NCBI RefSeq assembly: GCF_002968575.1
Contig: NZ_PVBM01000019.1
Span: forward strand, 1 to 64,000
Length of the DNA stretch: 64,000 bases
Source of the DNA: Neorhizobium huautlense
Lineage (GTDB): Bacteria; Pseudomonadota; Alphaproteobacteria; Rhizobiales; Rhizobiaceae
Direction of reading: 5' to 3'
Of the stretch, positions 53,795-61,652 are shown piece after piece. The first letter of the stretch is position 1. Every line of letters starts with the position of its first letter. A program made the position numbers and the translations under genes. The notes beneath the pieces are model-generated. The model saw only the letters and a list, made by a program, of their open reading frames with translations. It searched no databases and was not told the origin of the DNA.

Positions 53795-55411
53795 ATGACA
53801 CGCGAACGCATCTATCTCTTCGACACCACGCTCCGCGACGGGCAGCAGACGCCCGGCGTCGATTTTTCCGTCGAGGACAAGATCGCCATCTCCAACCTGC
53901 TCGACGAGTTCGGCCTGGATTATGTCGAGGGCGGTTACCCGGGGGCCAATCCGACCGACACCGCCTTCTTTTCCCAGAAACGGACCGTAAAATCGAAATT
54001 CGTCGCCTTTGGCATGACGAAACGCGCCGGCATTTCCGCCTCCAACGATCCGGGCCTCGCCGTGCTGCTGCAGGCGAAAAGCGACGCGATCTGTTTTGTG
54101 GCAAAGAGCTGGGACTATCATGTGCGGGTGGCGCTCGGCTGTTCCAACGAGGAGAACCTGGAATCGATCCGCGAGAGCGTCGAGGCCGCCCGGCAGACGG
54201 GAAAAGAGGCTCTGGTCGATTGCGAGCATTTCTTCGACGGCTACAAGGCCAACCCGGCCTACGCGCTCGCCTGCGCGAAGACGGCTTACGACGCCGGCGC
54301 CCGCTGGGTCGTGTTGTGCGACACCAATGGCGGCACGCAGCCGGGCGAGATCCGCGCCATCGTCGAAGCGGTGATCGCGGCCGGCATCCCCGGCGCCTCG
54401 CTCGGCATCCATGCCCATGACGACACCGGCCAGGCTGTCGCCAACTCGCTCGCCGCGATCGAAGCGGGCTGTCGGCAGATCCAGGGCACGCTGAACGGCA
54501 TCGGCGAACGCTGCGGCAATGCCAATCTCGTGACGCTGATCGGCACGCTGTCGCTGAAGGACGCCTATTCCTCCCGCTTCGAGACGGCGATCGACGCCGA
54601 GCGCCTCACCGGCCTCACCCATCTCAGCCATGCCTTCGACGAACTGCTGAACCGCTCGCCGCACCACCAGGCGCCTTACGTCGGGGCATCGGCCTTCGCC
54701 ACCAAGGCCGGCATCCATGCCTCCGCCCTGCTCAAGGACCCGCGCACCTATGAGCACGTGACGCCGGAAAGTGTGGGCAACTTCCGCAAGGTCATGGTGT
54801 CTGATCAGGGCGGCAAGTCGAACTTCATCAACGCGCTAAAGCGGCGCGGCATCGAGGTCGGCAAGGACGATCCGAAGCTCGACCAGCTGATCTCGATCGT
54901 CAAGGAACGCGAGGCGTCGGGCTATGCCTATGAGGGGGCGGATGCGAGTTTCGAGCTTCTCGCCCGCCGCACGCTCGGCACGATCCCCGAATTCTTCTCG
55001 GTCGAAGGTTTCCGGGTCATGGTCGAGCGCCGGTTCGACAGCCACGGCCGCATCAAGATCGTCTCCGAAGCGGTGGTGAAGATCGCCGTCGACGGCGAGA
55101 CGCATATGTCGGTCGCAGAAGGCGACGGCCCGGTCAACGCGCTCGACAGGGCGCTGCGCAAGGATTTCGGCAAATACCAGCACGAGATCGACGACCTCGT
55201 GCTCGCCGATTTCAAGGTGCGCATCCTCAACGGCGGCACCGAGGCGATCACCCGCGTCCTGATCGAATCGACCGATTCGAGCGGCGTGCGCTGGTGGACG
55301 GTCGGCGTCTCCGAAAACATCATCGACGCCTCGTTTCAGGCGCTGATGGATTCGGTGATCTACAAACTGATGAAGAACCGGGAGCTGGCGGGCAAGATCG
55401 CCGCGGAGTGA
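53795..55411 (+). CDS. cimA: (R)-citramalate synthase
   Basis: 538 residues. DTTLRDGQQTPG (10-21), HAHDDTGQAVANSLAAIEAG and NGIGERCGNANLV are the DRE-TIM/LeuA-like catalytic metal site. The length and the C-terminal regulatory domain match CimA better than LeuA. CimA condenses pyruvate with acetyl-CoA to citramalate for isoleucine synthesis. AGGAGGAG precedes the ATG. Distinguishing CimA from homocitrate or isopropylmalate synthases would need a tree. Confidence 0.88.
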   Translation: MTRERIYLFDTTLRDGQQTPGVDFSVEDKIAISNLLDEFGLDYVEGGYPGANPTDTAFFSQKRTVKSKFVAFGMTKRAGISASNDPGLAVLLQAKSDAICFVAKSWDYHVRVALGCSNEENLESIRESVEAARQTGKEALVDCEHFFDGYKANPAYALACAKTAYDAGARWVVLCDTNGGTQPGEIRAIVEAVIAAGIPGASLGIHAHDDTGQAVANSLAAIEAGCRQIQGTLNGIGERCGNANLVTLIGTLSLKDAYSSRFETAIDAERLTGLTHLSHAFDELLNRSPHHQAPYVGASAFATKAGIHASALLKDPRTYEHVTPESVGNFRKVMVSDQGGKSNFINALKRRGIEVGKDDPKLDQLISIVKEREASGYAYEGADASFELLARRTLGTIPEFFSVEGFRVMVERRFDSHGRIKIVSEAVVKIAVDGETHMSVAEGDGPVNALDRALRKDFGKYQHEIDDLVLADFKVRILNGGTEAITRVLIESTDSSGVRWWTVGVSENIIDASFQALMDSVIYKLMKNRELAGKIAAE

Positions 55412-55420
55412 GGCCGGGCA

Positions 55421-56053
55421 ATGGCAAGGGAAATGATCACCGAGATCGAGGACTTTTTCTCGAAAGGATGCGGACGCTGCGACCGCTTTGCGACAGCTGA
55501 TTGCTCGACGCGGCAATGGGCTCACGGACTGAACGAGCTTCGCCGGATCTGCCTTGCCTCAGGCCTCGTCGAGACGGTCAAATGGGGGCATCCCTGCTAT
55601 ATGCATGCGGGCCGCAATATCGTCATCATCGGCGCCTTCCGCGGCGATTTTCGCCTCAGCTTCTTCCATGCGGCACTGATGAAGGACCCCGAAGGCGTGC
55701 TCGAAAAGCAGGGGCCGAATACCAAGCATCCGGACATGATCCGCTTTGTGGACAATGCACAGGTGACAAAGATGGAGCCGGTCATCCTTTCCTATCTGAA
55801 GGAGGCGATGGACTATGCGCAGGCCGGCATCAAACCGCCGAAAGAGGAAAGCGAAATCGAATTGCCCGATGAACTCGTCGAGGCGCTGGATTCCGATCCC
55901 GAGCTGGCAGAAGCCTTTCACGGCCTGACGCCAGGGCGAAAGAAAAGCTATGCGATCAATCTCAATTCTGTGAAGAAGTCGGAAACACGAATTTCACGGA
56001 TTGCAAAGTTCCGCGACCACATCCTCGCTGGAAAAGGCGCATTGGAGCGGTAA
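55421..56053 (+). CDS. YdeI/OmpD-associated-like protein (DUF1801-type)
   Basis: 210 residues. VETVKWGHPCYMHAGRNIVIIGAFRGDFRLSFFHAALMKD matches the YdhG/YdeI DUF1801 fold, and GRKKSYAINLNSVKKSETRISRIAKFRDHILAGKG matches the bacteriocin-protection/OmdA C-terminal helices. A Cys-rich N-terminus (KGCGRCDRFATADC) is unusual. The E. coli relative is linked to antimicrobial-peptide resistance; function here is unknown. Starts 9 bases after cimA, probably cotranscribed. Confidence 0.82.
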   Translation: MAREMITEIEDFFSKGCGRCDRFATADCSTRQWAHGLNELRRICLASGLVETVKWGHPCYMHAGRNIVIIGAFRGDFRLSFFHAALMKDPEGVLEKQGPNTKHPDMIRFVDNAQVTKMEPVILSYLKEAMDYAQAGIKPPKEESEIELPDELVEALDSDPELAEAFHGLTPGRKKSYAINLNSVKKSETRISRIAKFRDHILAGKGALER

Positions 56054-56210
56054 GGCAAGTTTCGCAGGTGCCAATCGGCTCGCAGCGGCGAGACGGGTAA
56101 AAAAAATTGCGACGATCTCGATCACGATGTCGGATCGGGGGTGGCTGGTACGTCATCTTGTTACCAGGTCGGGATCAGACCTGAAGGACAACCACCAGGA
56201 GGACGACACG

Positions 56211-56696
56211 ATGTCTAAGAACACCATTTGCCTGTGGTACAACAAGGACGCGGAGGACGCGGCCCGCTTCTATGCCGATACCTTTCCGGACAGCAAGGTC
56301 GGAGCCGTCATCCGCGCGCCCGGCAACTATCCCAGCGGAGAAGAGGGCGACGTCCTGGTCGTCGAATTCACCGTGGCAGGTGTGGCCTGCATCGGATTGA
56401 ACGGCGGCCCGGCGTTCAAGCATAGTGAAGCCTTCTCGTTCCAGATCAGCACCGAGGATCAGGAGGAAACGGACCGCTACTGGAACGCCATCGTCGGCAA
56501 TGGCGGTCAGGAAAGCGAATGCGGCTGGTGCAAGGACAAATGGGGTATATCCTGGCAGATCACACCTCGTATCCTGACCGACGCGCTTGCGGCGGGTGGC
56601 GAAGAAGCCAAACGCGCATTCGACGCGATGATGACCATGCGGAAAATCGACGTGGCCGTGATCGATGCGGCACGAAAAGGCAAAGGCGCGCCATGA
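56211..56696 (+). CDS. VOC-like protein with PhnB/3-demethylubiquinone methyltransferase-type fold
   Basis: 161 residues: ICLWYNKDAEDAARFYADTFPDSKVGAVIRAPG at the start and GLNGGPAFKHSEAFSFQISTEDQEETDRYWNAIVGNGG, ECGWCKDKWGISWQITPRIL at the end. These match the PF06983 family, a VOC variant. It lacks SAM motifs, so the historic methyltransferase name is misleading. AGGAGG 8 bases before the ATG. ATGA overlap with the next gene. Confidence 0.85.
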   Translation: MSKNTICLWYNKDAEDAARFYADTFPDSKVGAVIRAPGNYPSGEEGDVLVVEFTVAGVACIGLNGGPAFKHSEAFSFQISTEDQEETDRYWNAIVGNGGQESECGWCKDKWGISWQITPRILTDALAAGGEEAKRAFDAMMTMRKIDVAVIDAARKGKGAP

Positions 56697-56914
56697 CTGC
56701 CGAGAAGATCAAAGGACCCGCTTCCTATTTTCCATCGATCGAGAAGAAATACGGCCGTTCTATCGGTGACTGGCAAGCGTTGGTAAGACAGCGCTACCCC
56801 GCCAGGCACATGGAGCTTGTCGACTTTCTGAAGAACGAACACGGAATGGGCCACGGACATGCAAATGCCCTCGTGGCTCATACGCTTGCGGAAGACAAGC
56901 GGGCCGCTTCGTGA
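56693..56914 (+). CDS. DUF4287 family small protein
   Basis: 73 residues. KGPASYFPSIEKKYGRSIGDWQALVR is the characteristic DUF4287 opening, followed by HMELVDFLKNEHGMGHGHANALVAHTLAEDKRA. Its function is not established. Translationally coupled (ATGA) to the VOC-like gene at 56211, so they may act together. Charged and soluble. Confidence 0.82.
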   Translation: MTAEKIKGPASYFPSIEKKYGRSIGDWQALVRQRYPARHMELVDFLKNEHGMGHGHANALVAHTLAEDKRAAS

Positions 56915-56962
56915 CGGAGCGGGCGTGAGGTGGAGCGCCCATTCTAAATCTAAGCGACTTTG

Positions 56963-57196
56963 CTACGAACTCAAAACGGCGACGATCATGATGGCGGCAA
57001 AAGCGATGAACATGATACTTCCGACCATGATCGTAACCAGCGCCTGCGCCGAAATATATGTTCCCGCCACCCCACCAAGCACGGCGGGCCAGGCACGTCC
57101 GCCTGTTTGCTGTCCCAGTGGATAGCCGCATGCCGGGCAAGCGAAAGCCTTGTCGGACACCTTGCCGTCGCATTCAGGGCAAACCGTCAGCGCCAT
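56963..57196 (-). CDS. Zinc-ribbon membrane protein
   Basis: 77 residues. An N-terminal zinc ribbon CPECDGKVSDKAFACPACGYPLG (two CxxC pairs, Cys6/9 and Cys20/23) precedes two short hydrophobic stretches (about 35-52 and 55-77). Starts 1 base after the OmpA gene stop, a near-overlap implying translational coupling. A membrane-tethered zinc or DNA/RNA-binding domain is likely; role unknown. Last gene of the three-gene operon. Confidence 0.75.
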   Translation of the reverse strand: MALTVCPECDGKVSDKAFACPACGYPLGQQTGGRAWPAVLGGVAGTYISAQALVTIMVGSIMFIAFAAIMIVAVLSS

Positions 57197-57197
57197 G

Positions 57198-57833
57198 TCA
57201 TTCGTCTCCAATGATAAACTGGACGCGGCGGTTCAACTGCCGGCCCCTTGGATCATCCATACCGTCCGCCGTATTATTGGGCGCGACAGGGAATCGTTCA
57301 CCTTTTCCCTCTGTCGTCATTTCTGACGTCACGCCGCTTTCTGAAAGCCAGTTTTTTACCGAAATTGCCCGGCGGTTCGAGAGGCGGTCGTTATAATCAT
57401 CGCTTCCTTTGGAATCTGTGTGGCCGATAATGGAAACGCGGCTTTCCTTCATCGCGCTCAAAACTTCGGCCAGCTTCGAAAGAACCGGACGCGCGTCGGG
57501 CCGAATGTCCGCCTTGTCAAAGTCGAAAAGGATATCGCTCGGCAGGTCGACGATAATGCGACCGCCTTCCGGTCTGGCGCCGAGTTCGGAAAGGGCCGCT
57601 TCCGTCCTCACCCGGGTCTCCTCATTCATATCTTGCAATCCAAACGAGGAGCCTGCCGTTGAAAACGATCCGCTGCTCGGCTGCATTTCCTCGGCAAACG
57701 TCGACCCCGGAAACTCCATTTCGCGAAATACCGATTGCTGCTCCCCCAGGGACTCGCCGATGATCGTTACCGAGTAGTCCGACCCGGTGGCCGGAGTGGC
57801 CATGAGGAGAGCAAGGATGACAGCTGCCCTCAT
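57198..57833 (-). CDS. OmpA-family protein
   Basis: 211 residues with a signal peptide (about 1-17, MATPATG end). The C-terminal OmpA peptidoglycan-binding domain is DIL(F)DFDKADIRPDARPVLSKLAEVL, SIIGHTDSKGSDDYNDRLSNRRAISVKNWL, GRQLNRRVQF. The middle 80 residues are Ser/Glu-rich and likely a flexible linker. It should anchor to peptidoglycan in the periplasm. Start ATG at 57833 overlaps the stop of the upstream gene as ATGA. Confidence 0.88.
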   Translation of the reverse strand: MRAAVILALLMATPATGSDYSVTIIGESLGEQQSVFREMEFPGSTFAEEMQPSSGSFSTAGSSFGLQDMNEETRVRTEAALSELGARPEGGRIIVDLPSDILFDFDKADIRPDARPVLSKLAEVLSAMKESRVSIIGHTDSKGSDDYNDRLSNRRAISVKNWLSESGVTSEMTTEGKGERFPVAPNNTADGMDDPRGRQLNRRVQFIIGDE

Positions 57834-58279
57834 TTCTTCAGTTCCAACGGGATCGTCACCCCTGGCGCATTTGTGTCATCACCTGAATTTCCCGCATTAA
57901 AGACGAGTGCTATCTTCGTGACGCCTGCAGGAATGACACCGGGAAAAATAAGATCGCCTTCCATCGTCGTCCCGTTGACGACCCTCATCCACTTGTTGTC
58001 TGCGATCTGGCGCATGTGCAGGCGGTCCTGCTCCCCGTCGCCCCAGGATATGTAGGCGTTCTCCTGATCGTTCATGTTGACGAAGTTGGTCTTGTGGCTG
58101 TCAAAGCTCGCCTGGAGGCGAACTTTCGTTGCATCACTGCCAACGGTTAGGGCCTTGACCTGTACGGTGAGGCCGACCGGCACGCTAACCTGTCCCCCTG
58201 ATAGCAAGACGTTCTGCTCTTCCGCTAGCGCAATACTGTTGAAGAACATTGTCGTGATAAAAACCAGATTTTTCAGCAA
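57830..58279 (-). CDS. Small secreted protein, unknown function
   Basis: 149 residues. Signal peptide LLKNLVFITTMFFNSIALA (cleavage after ALA, before EEQ). The mature part is about 130 residues rich in beta strands: GGQVSVPVGLTVQVKALTVGSDATKVRLQASFDSHKTNFVN, then AYISWGDGEQD. The start is a TTG (58279) because AGGAGG lies 5 bases before it; the upstream GTG at 58297 has no ribosome-binding site. No family is recognised. Overlaps the OmpA gene (ATGA), so first gene of an operon with an OmpA and a zinc-ribbon protein. Confidence 0.7.
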   Translation of the reverse strand: MLKNLVFITTMFFNSIALAEEQNVLLSGGQVSVPVGLTVQVKALTVGSDATKVRLQASFDSHKTNFVNMNDQENAYISWGDGEQDRLHMRQIADNKWMRVVNGTTMEGDLIFPGVIPAGVTKIALVFNAGNSGDDTNAPGVTIPLELKK

Positions 58280-58511
58280 AAACGCCTCCTGCCGCACAAA
58301 CCGAAAACATCGCTATATCCCCTGGTGACGGAGACGATCGCGAGTTTCCTTGCTACCTAAGTCGCTCCCTGTTTTCAACGTCGGGCTGTAAAGAGTCGGT
58401 ACTGGGAGGGGCGGACCCAACTCTCAAATAAGTGGGTGAAGAGCCCGATGTGGCAGCAGCAAGAATGGCGTGGCGTCGAGCGATCTCGCGCAAAAAACAC
58501 GCCCCTCCCCC

Positions 58512-59387
58512 TCAAACCTCCTCGAACGAAAGTCCCCAGTCCTCTTCGCCATACCATTCCTCCCCTTCAGGCGGTGTTTGCCAGCGAAAACTGCGCACCC
58601 GGTAGCCCCGTCGGCTCTGGAATGCCTCGGCAAGCCGCTCATGGCGGCCGGCGGGAGGGGGTTCCTGTCCCTCCGCCCAGACGAAGGAAACCGGCTGCAG
58701 GAAGCGCGCGCCGAAGCTTGTCGCCCGCCGCCGGTCGATGAGAAGAAACCCGGCCCGGCGGGTGAAGCCGGTCGGCTGGCCGTTCTCGATCGCCGGCACG
58801 CCGAGTGGAAACAGCAGCCGTCCGCCGATATCAAGATTGTCGATCCAGGCTTCGGGCGGGTGGTCGAGCGCGAAATTGGCGTAGATGACATCCGCATCCT
58901 CCGTCGGCCATTCGGTCGCATCGCCCGTAAAGACTTCGACCTGAGGATAGGCGGCAAGGTTCTTTCGCGCGCTTTGCGCCAGTGCCTCGTCATATTCGAC
59001 CGCGACGATCCGCCCCGAGGGGCCGACAAGCTCGGCGATGATCGCCGTATAATATCCCGTTCCGGCGCCCAGATGGGCAACCGTCTCCCCTTCCCTGATT
59101 CCAAGCGCGTGAAGGGCGCCCGCATGCAGCGAGGGCATGCCGTTGTTGACGCCGCGCTTGACGTCGATGCCGATCAGCGCGTCCTGATAGAGAACAACGG
59201 GATCGCTGGAAGCCAGCTGCCTATAGTTGCGGAAGTCGTTGTAGAGCCAGGGCGGCGGCCCGACGAAATCCTCCCGCGCGACGGCTGCAAATGCCGACAG
59301 CAGCCGGTCGCTGTCGGCAACTCCCGCCTTCGCCAATATCTGCCTGGCATAAAACTGGCGGTGCAGCGGCGCATCTTCGAAAGCCAT
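58512..59387 (-). CDS. Protein-L-isoaspartate O-methyltransferase-like protein
   Basis: 291 residues. SAM motif VAHLGAGTGYYTAIIAELVG (about 100-118) and GRIVAVEYDEALAQSARKNL are the PCMT fold; MNAGMPSLHA-like NNGMPSLHAGALHALG resembles the substrate-binding segment. Extended at both ends relative to the usual 210-residue Pcm, so substrate may differ. Encoded alone, divergent from rarD. The upstream 150 bases hold both promoters but no clear motif. Confidence 0.82.
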   Translation of the reverse strand: MAFEDAPLHRQFYARQILAKAGVADSDRLLSAFAAVAREDFVGPPPWLYNDFRNYRQLASSDPVVLYQDALIGIDVKRGVNNGMPSLHAGALHALGIREGETVAHLGAGTGYYTAIIAELVGPSGRIVAVEYDEALAQSARKNLAAYPQVEVFTGDATEWPTEDADVIYANFALDHPPEAWIDNLDIGGRLLFPLGVPAIENGQPTGFTRRAGFLLIDRRRATSFGARFLQPVSFVWAEGQEPPPAGRHERLAEAFQSRRGYRVRSFRWQTPPEGEEWYGEEDWGLSFEEV

Positions 59388-59538
59388 TCAACACTCCACT
59401 TTTACGACACTGCGACGATACGATCTGAAGCCCATAAAATCGTGACAGGTCATGGATCCTTCACCGAAATGAATTGGTTCAACTCAACCTATTCGTTTAG
59501 ACCGGGCAATCACAGAACAAAATGTTGGAAACACCCTC

Positions 59539-60456
59539 ATGGCTACCGATACCATTCCGGCTCCCGTCAAGAACGAGGATACGCCGCGCGGCTTCGCTTT
59601 CGGGCTGGCAGCCTATTTCCTGTGGGGGTTCCTGCCGATCTACATGAAGGCCGTCGCCCACATTCCGGCGCTGGAGGTGCTTTCCCACCGTGTGATCTGG
59701 TCTGTACCTGTCGCCGGCATCGTGCTGCTGGCCCTCGGTCGCACGGGCGACCTTAAGGCCGCGATCCGCTCGCCCAGAACGCTGGCGATGGCCGGCCTTA
59801 CCGCCGCGCTGATCAGCGTCAACTGGATGACCTATATCTGGGCAATCAGCGTCGGTCGCGCGCTCGATACCGCGCTCGGCTATTTCATCAATCCGCTCTT
59901 CAGCATCTTCCTGGCAGCGGTGCTGCTGAAGGAAAAGCTTTCCGCCGTCCAGCTGGCAGCGATCGGGCTGGTGGCGGCGGCAGTCGCGATCCTCACCATC
60001 GATGCGGGCGGACTTCCCTGGGTTTCGCTGATATTGACGGTCAGCTGGGGATTCTATGCCTTTTTCCGCAAAACCCTGCCGGTCGGGCCTAACCAGGGCT
60101 TCTTCCTGGAAGTCGCAATCCTCAGCCTGCCTTGCCTGTTTTACATCATCTATCTCGAAACCAGCGGTCAAGGCCACCTGATGCAGACGGGGCTTTCCGA
60201 CAGCCTGCTGCTGCTGGTAAGCGGACTGGTGACCGCGGTGCCGCTGATCATGTATGCCAACGGCGCCAAGCTCCTGACCCTCTCAACGATCGCGATCATG
60301 CAATATATCGCGCCGACGATGATCTTCCTGATCGCCGTCTTCATCTTCCACGAGCCGCTCAGCCTCGTGAAGCTCGGCGCCTTCGTTCTCATCTGGTCGG
60401 CACTTATCATCTACACCTGGTCGATGCGGCGCCAGACGCGCGGCAGCAGGGCCTGA
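59539..60456 (+). CDS. rarD: RarD-like EamA-family transporter
   Basis: 305 residues and about ten membrane helices in two EamA repeats. FGLAAYFLWGFLPIYMKAVAHIPALEVLSHRVIWSVP is the RarD hallmark. A probable drug/metabolite exporter; in E. coli RarD was linked to chloramphenicol sensitivity. A cupin gene starts 17 bases after its stop. Confidence 0.93.
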   Translation: MATDTIPAPVKNEDTPRGFAFGLAAYFLWGFLPIYMKAVAHIPALEVLSHRVIWSVPVAGIVLLALGRTGDLKAAIRSPRTLAMAGLTAALISVNWMTYIWAISVGRALDTALGYFINPLFSIFLAAVLLKEKLSAVQLAAIGLVAAAVAILTIDAGGLPWVSLILTVSWGFYAFFRKTLPVGPNQGFFLEVAILSLPCLFYIIYLETSGQGHLMQTGLSDSLLLLVSGLVTAVPLIMYANGAKLLTLSTIAIMQYIAPTMIFLIAVFIFHEPLSLVKLGAFVLIWSALIIYTWSMRRQTRGSRA

Positions 60457-60473
60457 CCCCTCCGGAGAGAGCC

Positions 60474-60803
60474 ATGCAGATCAGCGATATTCCCTTCGGC
60501 ACCACCGACTGGAGCGCCGTGCCCAAAACGGAGCACAGTGGCGAGACCGGCCTTGCCGTCTGGCAGACACGTCATTTCGGCGGCATCAGGGTCCGGATGG
60601 TGGAGTATACGCCGGGCTATCTGGCGGACCACTGGTGCGTCAAGGGCCATATCCTGCTCTGCCTTGAAGGCGAACTGACCACCGAACTAGCCGACGGCCG
60701 CATTTTTACCCTGAACCCCGGCATGAGCTATCAGGTGGCAGACGACGCCGAGCCGCACCGCTCCTCGACGGAGACCGGCGCGAAACTCTTCATCGTCGAC
60801 TGA
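60474..60803 (+). CDS. DHCW-motif-type cupin
   Basis: 109 residues, a single beta-barrel cupin. FGGIRVRMVEYTPGYLADHWCVKGHILLCLEGELTTELADGR contains the DHW-C metal-site cluster that defines this small family (His in DHWC and in KGH). Likely binds a divalent metal; substrate unknown. Starts 17 bases after rarD with GGAGAG upstream, so the two may be cotranscribed. Confidence 0.85.
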   Translation: MQISDIPFGTTDWSAVPKTEHSGETGLAVWQTRHFGGIRVRMVEYTPGYLADHWCVKGHILLCLEGELTTELADGRIFTLNPGMSYQVADDAEPHRSSTETGAKLFIVD

Positions 60804-60834
60804 AGCCGGGTTCTCGCGCCAGAGCCCGCACGTC

Positions 60835-61440
60835 TCACAGACGCGAAATCACCGACTCCTCGCCGCCCAGGCGGCCGCGGTCCTGGCCATGTTCGAGGAT
60901 CGCCGGGACGATATCCTCGATATCGGGAATGACGAGCGGCTGCACGAGATGAGCGCGGTGGATGAAGCCCTGTTCGCGCATGTGATGGATGAGGTCCAGC
61001 ATCGGGTCCCAGAAGCCGCCGATATTGGCAAAAACCATCGGTTTTTCGTGCCGGCCAAGCTGCGCCCAGGTCATGATCTCGACGATCTCCTCCAGCGTGC
61101 CGATGCCGCCCGGAAGGGTCACGAAAGCGTCGGAGCGCTCGAACATCTTGTGCTTGCGGGCATGCATGTCCTCGGTCACGATCAATTCGTCGAGCTGACC
61201 CAGCGAATGACGGGTCGCCTCCATATCGACAAGAAATTCGGGAATGATGCCGGTAACCTGACCGCCGCTCGACAGAACGCCGGCCGCGACCGCGCCCATG
61301 ATGCCCTTGGTGCCTCCGCCATAAACCAGCCGAAGCCCGTGGGCGGCAATGGATTTCCCGAGCGCGCGGCCCGCCGCGATATAGGCGGGGTCACGTCCGG
61401 GTTGCGAGCCGCAATAGACGCAGATGGATCGAATCGGCAC
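60835..61440 (-). CDS. LOG-family cytokinin riboside 5'-monophosphate phosphoribohydrolase-like protein
   Basis: 201 residues. CVYCGSQPG at the N-terminus, LVYGGGTKGIMGAVA, and the active-site PGGIGTLEEIVEIMTW with Arg in HARKHKMFERSDAFV match the LONELY GUY family (PF03641). GTG start at 61440 with GGAG 8 bases upstream. LOG enzymes release free cytokinins in plants and some bacteria; in most bacteria the role is nucleotide salvage or unknown. A plant-associated lifestyle makes either possible. Confidence 0.9.
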   Translation of the reverse strand: MPIRSICVYCGSQPGRDPAYIAAGRALGKSIAAHGLRLVYGGGTKGIMGAVAAGVLSSGGQVTGIIPEFLVDMEATRHSLGQLDELIVTEDMHARKHKMFERSDAFVTLPGGIGTLEEIVEIMTWAQLGRHEKPMVFANIGGFWDPMLDLIHHMREQGFIHRAHLVQPLVIPDIEDIVPAILEHGQDRGRLGGEESVISRL

Positions 61441-61652
61441 AAGTTTTCTCCGTCACGCATTCAAAGGGAGGCATAGGCATGCCCGAATGTCGAAATTGAC
61501 GGGAAACACCCGGAAGAGCAAGGGTTTATACCGTGAAAAGCTTGTGAAGACAGGAGGAAAGGGTTAATCCGAATATGCGACGCTAGGCCTAGTTCCTTTG
61601 ATCCGGATCCTTCTGCCGGAAGGACTTTTGAGGCCCGTCGGGAGAGACATTG

